A stretch of DNA of 64,000 nucleotides from Methanomicrobiales archaeon (GTDB lineage Archaea; Halobacteriota; Methanomicrobia; Methanomicrobiales; JACTUA01), in the NCBI GenBank assembly GCA_030019205.1, contig JASEFH010000005.1, positions 1 through 64,000 on the forward strand, in the 5' to 3' direction. The notes beneath the pieces were generated by a model. It ran no database searches. It was given only the letters and a program-made list of their open reading frames with translations, and was not told where the DNA came from. Below, piece by piece: positions 44,428 through 52,950 of the stretch. The translations under genes and the position numbers were made by a program. Each line of letters opens with the position of its first letter. The first letter of the stretch is position 1.

Positions 44428-45591
44428 ATGAGGGACTTCGTCTCGAATAGGGCCCGCACCATCCCCCCTTCGGGCATCCGCAGGTTCTTCGACCTGGTGC
44501 AGGACATGGAGGGTGTCATCTCCCTCGGGGTGGGCGAACCCGACTTCTGCACCCCCTGGAAGATCTGCGAGGCGAGCATCTACTCGATCGAGCACGGGCG
44601 CACCTCCTACACCTCGAACAAGGGGCTCCGCCCGCTGCGGGAGGCGCTCGCAGGCCACCTCGCCTCCCGCTACCGCCTGGAGTACGACCCCGAGGAGGAG
44701 ATCATCATCACCAGCGGCGTGAGCGAGGCGGTCGACATCGCGCTTCGCGCCGTGGTGGATCCCGCCGACGAGGTGCTGGTCGCCGAACCCTGCTACGTCG
44801 CCTACGCCCCCGGTGTGACCCTCGCCGGCGGGGTTCCGGTCCCGGTGCCCTGCCGGGCGGAGGACGATTTCCGCCTCACGGCGGATGCCCTGCTGGAGCG
44901 CATCACCCCCCGCACCAAGGCCCTGATGATCAACTTCCCCAACAACCCGACGGGGGCGGTGCTGACCCGCTCCGACCTCGCGGAGATCGCCGACGTGGTG
45001 ATCGACCACGACCTCCTGCTGATCAGCGACGAGGTCTACGCGGAGCTGACCTACGAGGGGACCCATACGGCGGCGGCTTCGATCGACGGGCTGCGGGAGC
45101 GCACCATCACCTTAAACGGCTTCTCCAAGGCCTACGCGATGACCGGCTGGCGCATCGGCTACCTCTGCGCTCCCGCGCCGCTCTGTGCGGCGGCGCTGAA
45201 GATCCACCAGTACGTGATGCTCTGCGCTCCCGTCATGGGGCAGATGGCTGCCCTGGAAGCCCTCCGCTCCGGTGAGGAGGAGAAGAACGCCATGGTGCGG
45301 GAGTACCGCCTGCGGAGGAACCTCTTCGTGGACGGGCTCAACAAGCTCGGGCTCTCCTGCCACGTGCCGAAGGGCGCATTCTACGCCTTCCCCTCCGTCG
45401 CGTCCACGGGGATGTCCGACTTCGAGTTCGCCGAGGCGCTCCTGAAAGAGCAGCGGGTGGCGGCGGTGCCGGGCAGCGTCTTCGGAGCTTCGGGAGCCGG
45501 ACGGATGCGGTGCGCCTACGCCGTCTCCCGCGAGGAGATCCTGACGGCCCTGCGGCGGATGGAGGAGTTCCTCGCCGCGCGGAAGAGGTGA
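44428..45591 (+). CDS. PLP-dependent class I aminotransferase
   Basis: A 387-residue fold-type I aminotransferase of the aspartate/aromatic group: GVISLGVGEPDFCTPWKICE, TSNKGLRPLREALAGHLASR, NFPNNPTGAVLTRSDLAEIA (PLP-side Asn), ISDEVYAELTYEG, and the Schiff-base lysine in NGFSKAYAMTGWRIGYLC. Substrate not determinable: aspartate, aromatic or branched-chain are possible. It follows an Lrp-type regulator by 7 bp. Downstream T-runs at 45613-45632 look like a terminator. Confidence 0.93.
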   Translation: MRDFVSNRARTIPPSGIRRFFDLVQDMEGVISLGVGEPDFCTPWKICEASIYSIEHGRTSYTSNKGLRPLREALAGHLASRYRLEYDPEEEIIITSGVSEAVDIALRAVVDPADEVLVAEPCYVAYAPGVTLAGGVPVPVPCRAEDDFRLTADALLERITPRTKALMINFPNNPTGAVLTRSDLAEIADVVIDHDLLLISDEVYAELTYEGTHTAAASIDGLRERTITLNGFSKAYAMTGWRIGYLCAPAPLCAAALKIHQYVMLCAPVMGQMAALEALRSGEEEKNAMVREYRLRRNLFVDGLNKLGLSCHVPKGAFYAFPSVASTGMSDFEFAEALLKEQRVAAVPGSVFGASGAGRMRCAYAVSREEILTALRRMEEFLAARKR

Positions 45592-45610
45592 GCCGCCTCC
45601 GAGATCCGGT

Positions 45611-45632
45611 TATTTTTCGCGAAGGCTTTTTT
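45611..45632 (+). terminator. T-rich terminator after the aminotransferase
   Basis: TATTTTTCGCGAAGGCTTTT followed by two more T residues: two T-runs within about 20 nt of the stop codon. This is the usual form of an archaeal intrinsic terminator. Confidence 0.6.
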
Positions 45633-45850
45633 CGTGAGTTCTCTTCGGATTTCCCGGACCGGGGATGGTTTGCCGTAGATTTGCGGGCGTGTATGTGGAT
45701 CAATTGAGATCGCGGCACCCAGTTCAGCGATTCTGTGCCGGATTCGATCCTGACACGCGGTATCGGAGTCCGCTCCGGATCCAGAACCGCCGGCTGCCTG
45801 GTGTCAGACATTACGGACAGCCTGCCCCCTGTCCGACAGAATGGGGAACC

Positions 45851-45872
45851 GGACCCCTTTGTTTCCAGTGGA
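45851..45872 (-). promoter_or_regulatory. Origin recognition box D
   Basis: The 22-nt core is identical to box A and in the same orientation. It lies in the 698-bp gap between the aminotransferase and purA, about 3.7 kb from box A. A TTTATATGC element follows immediately at 45877-45885. No gene is supported in this gap. Confidence 0.85.
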
Positions 45873-46063
45873 GATGTTTATATGCTTCGCCCAACTCTGC
45901 GGAAAGTGCGGAGAGTCCTGTGCCAATAATACGGCGTTTTCACGGCCCTGCGGGAAATCCACCGTATATTCTCGGGCATCCTGCAGAGCCCGGCGGGGCG
46001 GGCGATCGGGCGGGCAGCTCGAAAATGCTCGCCGGGATCCCCTGCATCTCCGAAAAAATCCGC

Positions 46064-46077
46064 TTCCACTGGAAATA
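46064..46077 (+). promoter_or_regulatory. Mini-ORB E
   Basis: TTCCACTGGAAATA keeps the ORB dyad and first A residues but lacks the G-string, as in the mini-ORBs described in other archaea. It is about 190 bp from box D in the same gap. Confidence 0.55.
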
Positions 46078-46289
46078 TCGTCGCAGGCGCCGGCAGAAGA
46101 ATGTTGAAAATCGGGGGGGGGGGAGCCCCGCCCGTCCCGAGGGATCTGCGTCCGCCGGCGCGGCCCTGGGACGGGAATGCCCTCCGTCAGGTCTGCGGCC
46201 CCGTCTGCGCCCCGCCGCACCCGGGAATTCGGGGGAGGGACTATGATCAACTATTTCTTCCTGTATCTCCCACACTACATGATAGAACA

Positions 46290-47300
46290 ATGGCTTGTAC
46301 GATCATCGTCGGCGGATTCTTCGGGGATGAAGGCAAGGGTAAGATTGTTGCGCATATTGCAAACCGCGACCGCCCCTCGGTAATCTCGCGGGGTGGCGTG
46401 GGCCCGAACGCCGGTCACACCGTCACGATCGGCACACAGACCTACGGGGTTCGCATGGTCCCCTCCGGATTCGTCTTCCGCGATGCAGACCTCTGCATCG
46501 GGACCGGCGTCCTGGTGGATCCGCGGGTGTTCCTGCGGGAGGTGGAGATGCTCGGGGTGCAGGGGCGGATGTACGTGGACCGGCGCTGCGGGATCATCGA
46601 GGAGGAGCACATCCAGCGGGACCGGGGGAGCGAACACCTGAGCAAGAAGATCGGGAGCACCGGCACCGGCTGCGGCCCGGCGAATGCGGACCGGGTGCTC
46701 CGCCTCTCCCGCCAGGCGAAAGATGTGCCGGAGCTCTCCCCGTTCCTCGCCGATGTCCCCCTGAAACTGAACGCGGCGATGGACGCCGGCGAGAATGTCC
46801 TGCTGGAGGGCACCCAGGGGTTCGGCATCTCCCTCTACTTCGGCACGTACCCCTTCGTCACCAGCAAGGACACCTCCGCCTCCCAGATCGCCGCGGACAA
46901 CGGTGTCGGACCCACGCGGATCGACGACGTGATCGTGGTCTACAAGGCATACCCCACCCGGGTGGGGGAAGGGCCGTTCTCGACGGAGATGTCCAGGGAA
47001 CGGTCCCACGAGATGGGGATCGAGGAGTTCGGGACCGTCACCCACCGCCCGAGAAGGGTCGGTGTCTGGGACGGGGGAATGGCCCGCTACTCCGCGATGG
47101 TGAACGGCTGCACGCAGGCGGCGATCACCGGGATCGACCGGGTGGATCCCGCCTGCGCCGGGGCGACCGAGTACTCGAAGCTCTCCCGCAAGGCCCGGGA
47201 CTTCCTGGCGCAGGCCGAAGAGGATATCGGGGCCCCGATCACGCTGATATCGACGGGTCCGGATATCAGCCATATTATCGACCGCCGTGATGAGATATGA
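46290..47300 (+). CDS. purA: Adenylosuccinate synthetase
   Basis: A 336-residue archaeal short-form enzyme joining IMP and aspartate with GTP on the way to AMP. P-loop: IIVGGFFGDEGKGKIVAHIA at the N-terminus, then GVGPNAGHTVTIG. Mid-protein motifs: STGTGCGPANADRV, LLEGTQGFGISLYFGTYPFV and TSKDTSASQIAADNGVGPTR. The aspartate-binding loop region is GTVTHRPRRVGVWD. The start at 46290 is about 29 nt after a weak CAACTATTTC element. The stop overlaps the Trm112-like gene (ATGA). Confidence 0.96.
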   Translation: MACTIIVGGFFGDEGKGKIVAHIANRDRPSVISRGGVGPNAGHTVTIGTQTYGVRMVPSGFVFRDADLCIGTGVLVDPRVFLREVEMLGVQGRMYVDRRCGIIEEEHIQRDRGSEHLSKKIGSTGTGCGPANADRVLRLSRQAKDVPELSPFLADVPLKLNAAMDAGENVLLEGTQGFGISLYFGTYPFVTSKDTSASQIAADNGVGPTRIDDVIVVYKAYPTRVGEGPFSTEMSRERSHEMGIEEFGTVTHRPRRVGVWDGGMARYSAMVNGCTQAAITGIDRVDPACAGATEYSKLSRKARDFLAQAEEDIGAPITLISTGPDISHIIDRRDEI

Positions 47301-47482
47301 GAAGACGGCTGATGGAGATCCTCTGCTGTCCGGTCTGCAAGGGTGACCTGATCCTTCAGGTCGAGGCGGAGAACGAGGAGGAGGTGCTGGAGGGAACCCT
47401 CCTCTGCGGGGCATGCGCCGCAACCTACCCGATCCGGGAAGGGATCCCGAACCTGCTCCCCCCGAACGAGAGAGAGTCATGA
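47297..47482 (+). CDS. Trm112-like zinc-binding protein
   Basis: A 61-residue Trm112-family protein: LMEILCCPVCKGDLILQVEA near the start, then GTLLCGACAATYPIREGIPN, with two Cys pairs (CCPVC; CGAC) as a zinc site and the family end (I)PNLLP. Trm112 activates several methyltransferases that modify tRNA, rRNA and release factor. It overlaps purA upstream and the next gene by 4 bp each. An internal ATG at 47312 is an alternative start. Confidence 0.87.
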   Translation: MRRRLMEILCCPVCKGDLILQVEAENEEEVLEGTLLCGACAATYPIREGIPNLLPPNERES

Positions 47483-48015
47483 GCGTCTACGAGATTCACC
47501 TGAACCGGCGGGGCATCAACTCCCTGGAGGCCCCGAAGCAGGCGGAGGTGGAGACAGGAAGCGACCTGGAGCTGCGGCTGATCAACCACGGGCATCCGGT
47601 CCACCTCACCCTTTCCGCCCTCAATCCGAAGCCGTACACCCACTTCGTCCACGAGAACCTCTACATCGACGACGAGGAGACGTACCCGATCCCGATTCGC
47701 ACGGATGCGCAGGAGGGATCCTTCGACCTGGAGGTCATCGCCGGTTACGGCTCACGGCGGTCCCGCTTCAGCGTGATCGTGAAGAAGGCGGAGGAGAAGG
47801 TGGAGCAGCCGGCGCCGGAGCCGGCGCGTGCGGCGTTCACCGTCCCCGAGCAGATCAGGACGCCGTCCGCGCTCCTGGCGATAGCGGCCCTGGTCGCCTA
47901 TGCCGTGTGGCTGCTGGCCTTCCCGTCGAGCGCGGAGAGCGTTCTTGTGAACGTCTTCGCCTTCCTTCTGCTGATCGGGGGTTTCGTGGCGGCATGGTCA
48001 CGGCGGGGCTCGTAG
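47479..48015 (+). CDS. Beta-domain protein with two C-terminal membrane helices
   Basis: A 178-residue protein. Residues 1-~100 look like a beta-sandwich (VETGSDLELRLINHGHPVHL; NLYIDDEETYPIPIRTDAQE; DLEVIAGYGSRRSRFSVIVK). A Pro/Glu linker then leads to two helices (ALLAIAALVAYAVWLLAFP; VLVNVFAFLLLIGGFVAAW). I do not recognise a characterised family. The start overlaps the Trm112-like gene by 4 bp, and the 3' end overlaps cobD by 22 bp, so all four genes from purA to cobD are probably one transcription unit. Confidence 0.8.
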   Translation: MSVYEIHLNRRGINSLEAPKQAEVETGSDLELRLINHGHPVHLTLSALNPKPYTHFVHENLYIDDEETYPIPIRTDAQEGSFDLEVIAGYGSRRSRFSVIVKKAEEKVEQPAPEPARAAFTVPEQIRTPSALLAIAALVAYAVWLLAFPSSAESVLVNVFAFLLLIGGFVAAWSRRGS

Positions 48016-48965
48016 GCCTTCTCCCGGGAGAGCCCGCCCCCCACCTCCTGGCCGCGCTGACCCTCCTCCTCGCCCTCGCGGTGGATCGCGCCCTCGGGGA
48101 TCCGCGGTCCCCGTTCCACCCGGTCGCCCTGGTCGGTCGGTTTATCGGCTGGTGGGGCCGCCCGGCGCTCTGGCCCCCCTCCCTCCAGCGGGTTGGCGGT
48201 GTCTGCGCCGCTCTCTGCACCGCCGCTCTCTTCGCCCTCCCGTTCTTCGTCTTCGAGCGGTTCGCTCCCTGGTACCTCTACCTCCTCGCCGCCCCCTTCC
48301 TCCTGAAGTTCTGCTTCGCCTGGAGATCCCTGGAGGAGCACGCGGAGGCGGTGCGGCAGGCGCTCGCCCGTGACGACGCCGCGGCACGGGAACTGCTCGC
48401 CCGCATGGTGAGCCGCGACACCGCCGCCCTCTCCCGCGAGCAGATCCTCTCGGGCGCGTACGAGTCCGCCTCCGAGAACCTGGTGGACAGCATCGTCGCG
48501 CCCCTCTTCTACTACGCACTCTTCGGACTCCCCGGGGCGGCGTTCTACCGTGCGGCGAACACGATGGACGCGATGCTCGGATACCGCGACGAGCGGGAGC
48601 GCCTGGGGTGGTTCCCCGCCCGCCTCGACGACGCCCTCAACTTCGTCCCGGCCCGGCTCGGCGGTCTCGTCCTCCTCCTCTACTTCGGGCTGCGGGGGCG
48701 GTTTGCGGCGGCCCGTGGCGCCCTCCGCCGGGATGCGCGAAAACGCCCCGGCTTCAACGGGGGGATCCCGATGGCGATCATCGCCGGGGGCGCCGGCGTC
48801 TGCTTCGAGAAGCCGGGCGTCTACTGCATGGGAAATCCCGAGCGGTCCCTTTTCGAGGGTGGGGACGGCGTGATCCGGGCGATCCGGGCGGCGACCCTGA
48901 TCTCCGCGGGGCTTCTCGCGGGAATCCTGGTGCTGGCGGGGCCGCTCGCCGCACCTCCCGTCTAG
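47994..48965 (+). CDS. cobD: Adenosylcobinamide-phosphate synthase (CbiB/CobD)
   Basis: A 323-residue membrane protein of corrinoid synthesis that attaches the aminopropanol arm. Family motifs: ALAVDRALGDPRSPFHPVAL near residue 30, SRDTAALSREQILSGAYESA with the ENLVDSIVAPLFYYALFGLP block after it, AANTMDAMLGYRDERERLGW, and ALNFVPARLGG. ATG 47994 starts inside the preceding gene. Corrinoids are essential to the methyltransferase step of methanogenesis. Cytoplasmic membrane. Confidence 0.94.
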   Translation: MVTAGLVGLLPGEPAPHLLAALTLLLALAVDRALGDPRSPFHPVALVGRFIGWWGRPALWPPSLQRVGGVCAALCTAALFALPFFVFERFAPWYLYLLAAPFLLKFCFAWRSLEEHAEAVRQALARDDAAARELLARMVSRDTAALSREQILSGAYESASENLVDSIVAPLFYYALFGLPGAAFYRAANTMDAMLGYRDERERLGWFPARLDDALNFVPARLGGLVLLLYFGLRGRFAAARGALRRDARKRPGFNGGIPMAIIAGGAGVCFEKPGVYCMGNPERSLFEGGDGVIRAIRAATLISAGLLAGILVLAGPLAAPPV

Positions 48966-49279
48966 GGCGGCTGGCGTCCCGTACCCTCGGGATGCCAGGG
49001 GGCGCGGCTCCTTCCCCGGTCCCCCCGGCACGGCAGCCACCCGGGGACGCGGATCGGGGAGTTGCCTCAGGGCGCCTGCGAATCCCCGTGGAAGGATGGG
49101 AATGACGCATCCCGGCGGTAGCGGGAGAAGAGGGGTTCGATGCCGCCCACCGACTGCGATCGAACCTCCCGCTGCTCCTGTGCCCCGCGCTCTCGTGCCC
49201 GGCGGGAGAAGAAATGCCCCAGCTCTGCGGCGCATCTCCGTATTTTCCCGCGCGATACCCCATGGCATGGTCGGATGCA

Positions 49280-49291
49280 CTATTTTTATGG
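49280..49291 (+). promoter_or_regulatory. TATA box of pdxST
   Basis: CTATTTTTATGG, centred about 33 nt upstream of the pdxS ATG. The stretch 48966-49279 before it shows no gene I can support. Confidence 0.65.
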
Positions 49292-49318
49292 GAATGGCTG
49301 GCCAACTAGCTAACCGCA

Positions 49319-50215
49319 ATGAAGCTAGAGGAGCTGAGATTCGGGACCGAGCTGCTGAAGCGGGGTTTTGCGTCCATGCAGAAAGGGGGCGTGATCATGG
49401 ATGTGGTCTCCGCCGAGCAGGCGAAGGTGGCGGAGGAGGCCGGCGCCGTCGCCGTGATGGCGCTCGAGCGGGTGCCGGCGGATATCCGCAAGGCCGGCGG
49501 GGTCGCGCGGATGGCGGACCCGGCGAAGGTGCTGGAGATCATCGATGCGGTCTCCATCCCGGTGATGGCGAAGGTGCGGATCGGCCACTTCGTCGAGGCC
49601 CAGGTGCTGGAGAGCCTCGGCGTGGACATGATCGACGAGAGCGAGGTGCTGACGCCGGCCGACGAGCAGTTCCATATCGACAAGACGCGGTTCACCATAC
49701 CGTTCGTCTGCGGCGCACGGGACCTGGGGGAGGCGCTCCGCCGCATCGACGAGGGCGCCGCGATGATCCGCACCAAGGGCGAGGCCGGCACCGGCAACGT
49801 GGTGGAGGCGGTGCGGCATATGCGGAACATCATGGGTGCGATCCGCAGCCTGCAGGGGAAGAGTTCGCAGGAGCTCACGGACTTTGCCCGGGAGATCGAG
49901 GCCCCCGCGGCCCTCGTGGCGGAGTGCGCACGTCTCCAGCGGCTCCCCGTGGTCAACTTCTCCGCGGGCGGAATCGCCACGCCGGCCGACGCCGCCCTGA
50001 TGATGCAGCTCGGCGCCGACGGGGTCTTCGTCGGCTCCGGCATCTTCCTCTCCAGCAACCCGCCGCGGATGGCGAGAGCGATCGTCGAGGCGGTCAACCA
50101 CTACGACGAGCCTGCGGTCATCGCCGAGGTCTCGAAGAACCTGGGAGAGCCGATGCGGGGCCTGGACATCCACACCCTGAAAGAGTCCGAGGTGCTGCAG
50201 ACCCGTGGGCGGTAG
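49319..50215 (+). CDS. pdxS: Pyridoxal 5'-phosphate synthase lyase subunit PdxS
   Basis: A 298-residue PLP synthase that combines ribose 5-phosphate, glyceraldehyde 3-phosphate and ammonia. The barrel carries the chromophore-forming lysine in [20 protein letters not shown] near residue 82 and the second lysine in [18 protein letters not shown] near residue 150. The phosphate loop is [20 protein letters not shown]. It overlaps pdxT by 11 bp. The PLP it makes would serve the nearby aminotransferase among others. Confidence 0.97.
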   Translation: MKLEELRFGTELLKRGFASMQKGGVIMDVVSAEQAKVAEEAGAVAVMALERVPADIRKAGGVARMADPAKVLEIIDAVSIPVMAKVRIGHFVEAQVLESLGVDMIDESEVLTPADEQFHIDKTRFTIPFVCGARDLGEALRRIDEGAAMIRTKGEAGTGNVVEAVRHMRNIMGAIRSLQGKSSQELTDFAREIEAPAALVAECARLQRLPVVNFSAGGIATPADAALMMQLGADGVFVGSGIFLSSNPPRMARAIVEAVNHYDEPAVIAEVSKNLGEPMRGLDIHTLKESEVLQTRGR

Positions 50216-50792
50216 GATCGGGGTGCTCGCCCTCCAGGGCGACGTATCGGAGCACGTCCAGGCCTTCCGCAGGGCCCTTCGGGAGGCGGGGCGGGGCGAA
50301 GGCGCCGCAGTCTTCGTACTCCGCCGCGCCGACCAGATCGCGGGCTGCGACGCGATCGCCATCCCCGGCGGGGAGTCCACCACCATCTCCCGCCTGATCG
50401 ACAAGAACGGCATGCGGGCTCCTCTGGAGACGTTCGACGGCGGGATCTTCGCCACCTGCGCCGGCATGGTGCTGATGGCAGAAGAGGTGGACGACCCCCG
50501 GGTCCGCCCCCTTGGCCTGATGGACATGACGGTCCTCCGCAACGCCTTCGGGCGGCAGCGGGAGTCGTTCGAGGCCGACCTGGACGTCGCGGGGCTGGAC
50601 AGGCCGTTCCACGCCATTTTCATCCGCGCCCCGCTCGCGTCCCGCGTGGGCGGGGATGCGCAGCCGATGGCGTCCATCGAGCGGGGCGCCGTCGCGGTGC
50701 GGCAGGGGCGGCACATGGCGTTCTCCTTCCACCCGGAGCTCGGCGGGGACCTGCGGCTGCACCGCCTGTTCCTGAACGGTCTTGTTGGTTGA
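50205..50792 (+). CDS. pdxT: Pyridoxal 5'-phosphate synthase glutaminase subunit PdxT
   Basis: A 195-residue class I glutaminase that supplies ammonia to PdxS. N-terminus [32 protein letters not shown]; nucleophile Cys in [15 protein letters not shown] near residue 85; His/Glu of the triad in [17 protein letters not shown]. The start is a GTG at 50205 inside the end of pdxS. Confidence 0.96.
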   Translation: MGGRIGVLALQGDVSEHVQAFRRALREAGRGEGAAVFVLRRADQIAGCDAIAIPGGESTTISRLIDKNGMRAPLETFDGGIFATCAGMVLMAEEVDDPRVRPLGLMDMTVLRNAFGRQRESFEADLDVAGLDRPFHAIFIRAPLASRVGGDAQPMASIERGAVAVRQGRHMAFSFHPELGGDLRLHRLFLNGLVG

Positions 50793-51378
50793 TGCACAAA
50801 GCATGGGACTTTCGCCATTTGTTTTCCTATCTGATCTTCAGGGCCGTACCTCTCAACGCCGGGTAGGGTAACCGGTCTGGGGAAAAACCGGAGCCTCCCC
50901 CCTCCAACGGGTGCGATGGAGGGTCCGGGAAGGCCCGTGGAGGCCTGCTCAATCACGCTCCTCCATGACCTCGCCTCCGGGAAGGAGCAGGCCCTGTCAA
51001 TGAACCGGTCAGGTATCACGGAGCCGGACCGCTCCGGGACCGGGCTGTCGCAGCCGCGAAGAGCTGACGGCCGAGATGAGCGCGGCGTTCCTGGGAACCA
51101 TGATGGGGGACGGATCCGCCCGTGCTCGCGTGATGGCGGCGTCTCGGGATGGCTGCGGCTCATCTGCAATGAGTTGGCGGCCCGGGTGAGCCGGGCGGCG
51201 GGGGATTCCCAGCGGGCGAGTCTCTCCGCTCGCCTACGTTCGCTTCGTGGCGGCTCCCCCGATCCCGCCGCTTGCACCGCTGCTGGTGGTGAATACGGGC
51301 TCATACCCCGTGTTGGCCTCCGACCGGGGGTTGAACGAGGTGCTAATCCGGTAATCGTTCCCCGATTTCCCAAGAAGT
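50793..51378. other. Gene-free stretch between pdxT and the MutS-like pair
   Basis: About 590 bp with no supportable gene. Base composition changes visibly near 51330-51380, from GC-rich to clearly AT-richer, marking the edge of the following island. No attachment-site-like repeat was found by eye. Confidence 0.4.
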
Positions 51379-52950
51379 TCAGGGAGATTCCTGAAATATC
51401 CTGTCATACAGATCTTTACCAAAACTCGTTTGAAGCGGTTCGCCCTCTTTCACTTTGAAGGTCCGTTCTCCGTCAGGTCTTCTTTCAGCTCGGAGAAATA
51501 ACGCATTGTCCATGTTTCTTTCATACATCCCCCGTGAAAATTCATAGAGGTGAGTAACGAAGACGACCTTAACCCGTTTTTCCAGCAATGCACCGACGAT
51601 CTGCCGTGATATCTCCGAACCTTCCCGTTCATTCGTCGCAGCAAAAGATTCGTTGAACAACACCATGCTGTCCGGTTTCAGGAGATCAACGATATCACTC
51701 ATTCTGCTGAGTTCTTCGTCGTATTTGCCCCTTCTCATCGTCCGATCCTCTTCCCGTTTGAAGTGGGTGAAGATCCCGGTACATACATCAGAACAGAATG
51801 ATTCAGCCGGTACGAACGAACCACACTGCATCATCAATTGCGCCAGCCCTGCACTCCGGAGAAACGTTGATTTTCCTCCCCGGTTTGCTCCGGTGATAAT
51901 GATAAGGTCCTTATTTTCAGCGTTCACATCATTCCCGACAATCCCCCGTTCCTTCGTTATGGCCATGCACACATCATAGAGCTCTTTGCAGCAGAGAGCC
52001 CGTCTTCCAGGCTCAAAGGGGATAGGAAAACAGAATGGTTTGCCAATGCGGATCAGCTGCTCTCTCAGATTCAGGCACCCGATATAAAAGGCCAATTCGG
52101 TCTTCAGTGAGGTTAAAAAACCGAGCATGTGATCAGACGACTGGAGGAGGATACGGGCAACCGTATTCACACTCTTTTCCTTCATCTCTGCCAGTGCCTG
52201 AAAACCCGTTATATCCCGATCAGCGATGGCAAAACTGTAGTGAGACGGCTGTTCTCTGGAGAATACCCGGGACATCCACCCCGGTTTTTTTATGTCCTGA
52301 TACTTTTGAAGAGTATAATTCGATCCCTTGTTCCCTTTCCCGAGTTCAACGCCGACAAGTATCCCCTTTGGAAAGGATAATTCCTCGAGTTTTTCCTTCA
52401 GGCGAGCGATGTATTCATCGGGCAGCTCTCTCTCAAGCATTGCAAAAAACTCTTTGAAACCCTCGGATTCAAAATTCCCCGCATGCTCCTCCGCTATGTT
52501 CCGCAGTGCCACAAGCTTATCTATAAACGGCCCGAGTGCTCGTAGGGATGCGCTCCGCACGGAATCTGCACTTTTCCCGAGATACCAGGTTAACCCTTTT
52601 TGATACTCCTCGATCGTTTCGTCGGAAATCCTGTATATGTCCCTGACGACCTCCGCATTCTTTATGCAATCCTTGAGGATATCCTGACGGTACAGGATCG
52701 TGTCGGTGTCTGTTACGCTTGTAAGAACAACATTTTTGACTACTTCAAAGAGAAATTTGTCCCCGCCTGCCATGGCATGGAAGAGAATATCCAGTTCCAG
52801 GTCTTGCGTCACTATTCGTTTATTTTGTGGCAGCATTGCCCATTGTTGGTCATAATCGCGGGCTCTCCACAGGGCAGGCGAGGGGGAGATCTGGAGCATC
52901 CCCCAGAGGGGATTGAAATCGCGATTCCGGTATAAGAGCAACGGTTTCAT
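51379..52950 (-). CDS. MutS-superfamily ATPase without mismatch domain, gene A
   Basis: A 523-residue protein. Residues ~1-330 are helical (TDTDTILYRQDILKDCIKNA; LRNIAEEHAGNFESEGFKEF), like the MutS lever/clamp region. The C-terminal ABC-type ATPase has Walker A DLIIITGANRGGKSTFLRSA, a region LGF/MRRGKYDEELSRMSDIV, Walker B DSMVLFNESFAATNEREGSE and VKVVFVTHLYEFSRG. The Walker B Asp of canonical MutS (DE) is Asn here (NE). There is no mismatch-recognition domain, so classical repair is unlikely. It overlaps gene B by 4 bp and is AT-richer than its surroundings. Confidence 0.88.
   Translation of the reverse strand: MKPLLLYRNRDFNPLWGMLQISPSPALWRARDYDQQWAMLPQNKRIVTQDLELDILFHAMAGGDKFLFEVVKNVVLTSVTDTDTILYRQDILKDCIKNAEVVRDIYRISDETIEEYQKGLTWYLGKSADSVRSASLRALGPFIDKLVALRNIAEEHAGNFESEGFKEFFAMLERELPDEYIARLKEKLEELSFPKGILVGVELGKGNKGSNYTLQKYQDIKKPGWMSRVFSREQPSHYSFAIADRDITGFQALAEMKEKSVNTVARILLQSSDHMLGFLTSLKTELAFYIGCLNLREQLIRIGKPFCFPIPFEPGRRALCCKELYDVCMAITKERGIVGNDVNAENKDLIIITGANRGGKSTFLRSAGLAQLMMQCGSFVPAESFCSDVCTGIFTHFKREEDRTMRRGKYDEELSRMSDIVDLLKPDSMVLFNESFAATNEREGSEISRQIVGALLEKRVKVVFVTHLYEFSRGMYERNMDNALFLRAERRPDGERTFKVKEGEPLQTSFGKDLYDRIFQESP

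Noticed and set aside
49096-50397. 433-codon plus-strand frame over pdxS
   Set aside because: Gly/Arg-rich shadow in another frame; pdxS itself is complete with both catalytic lysines.
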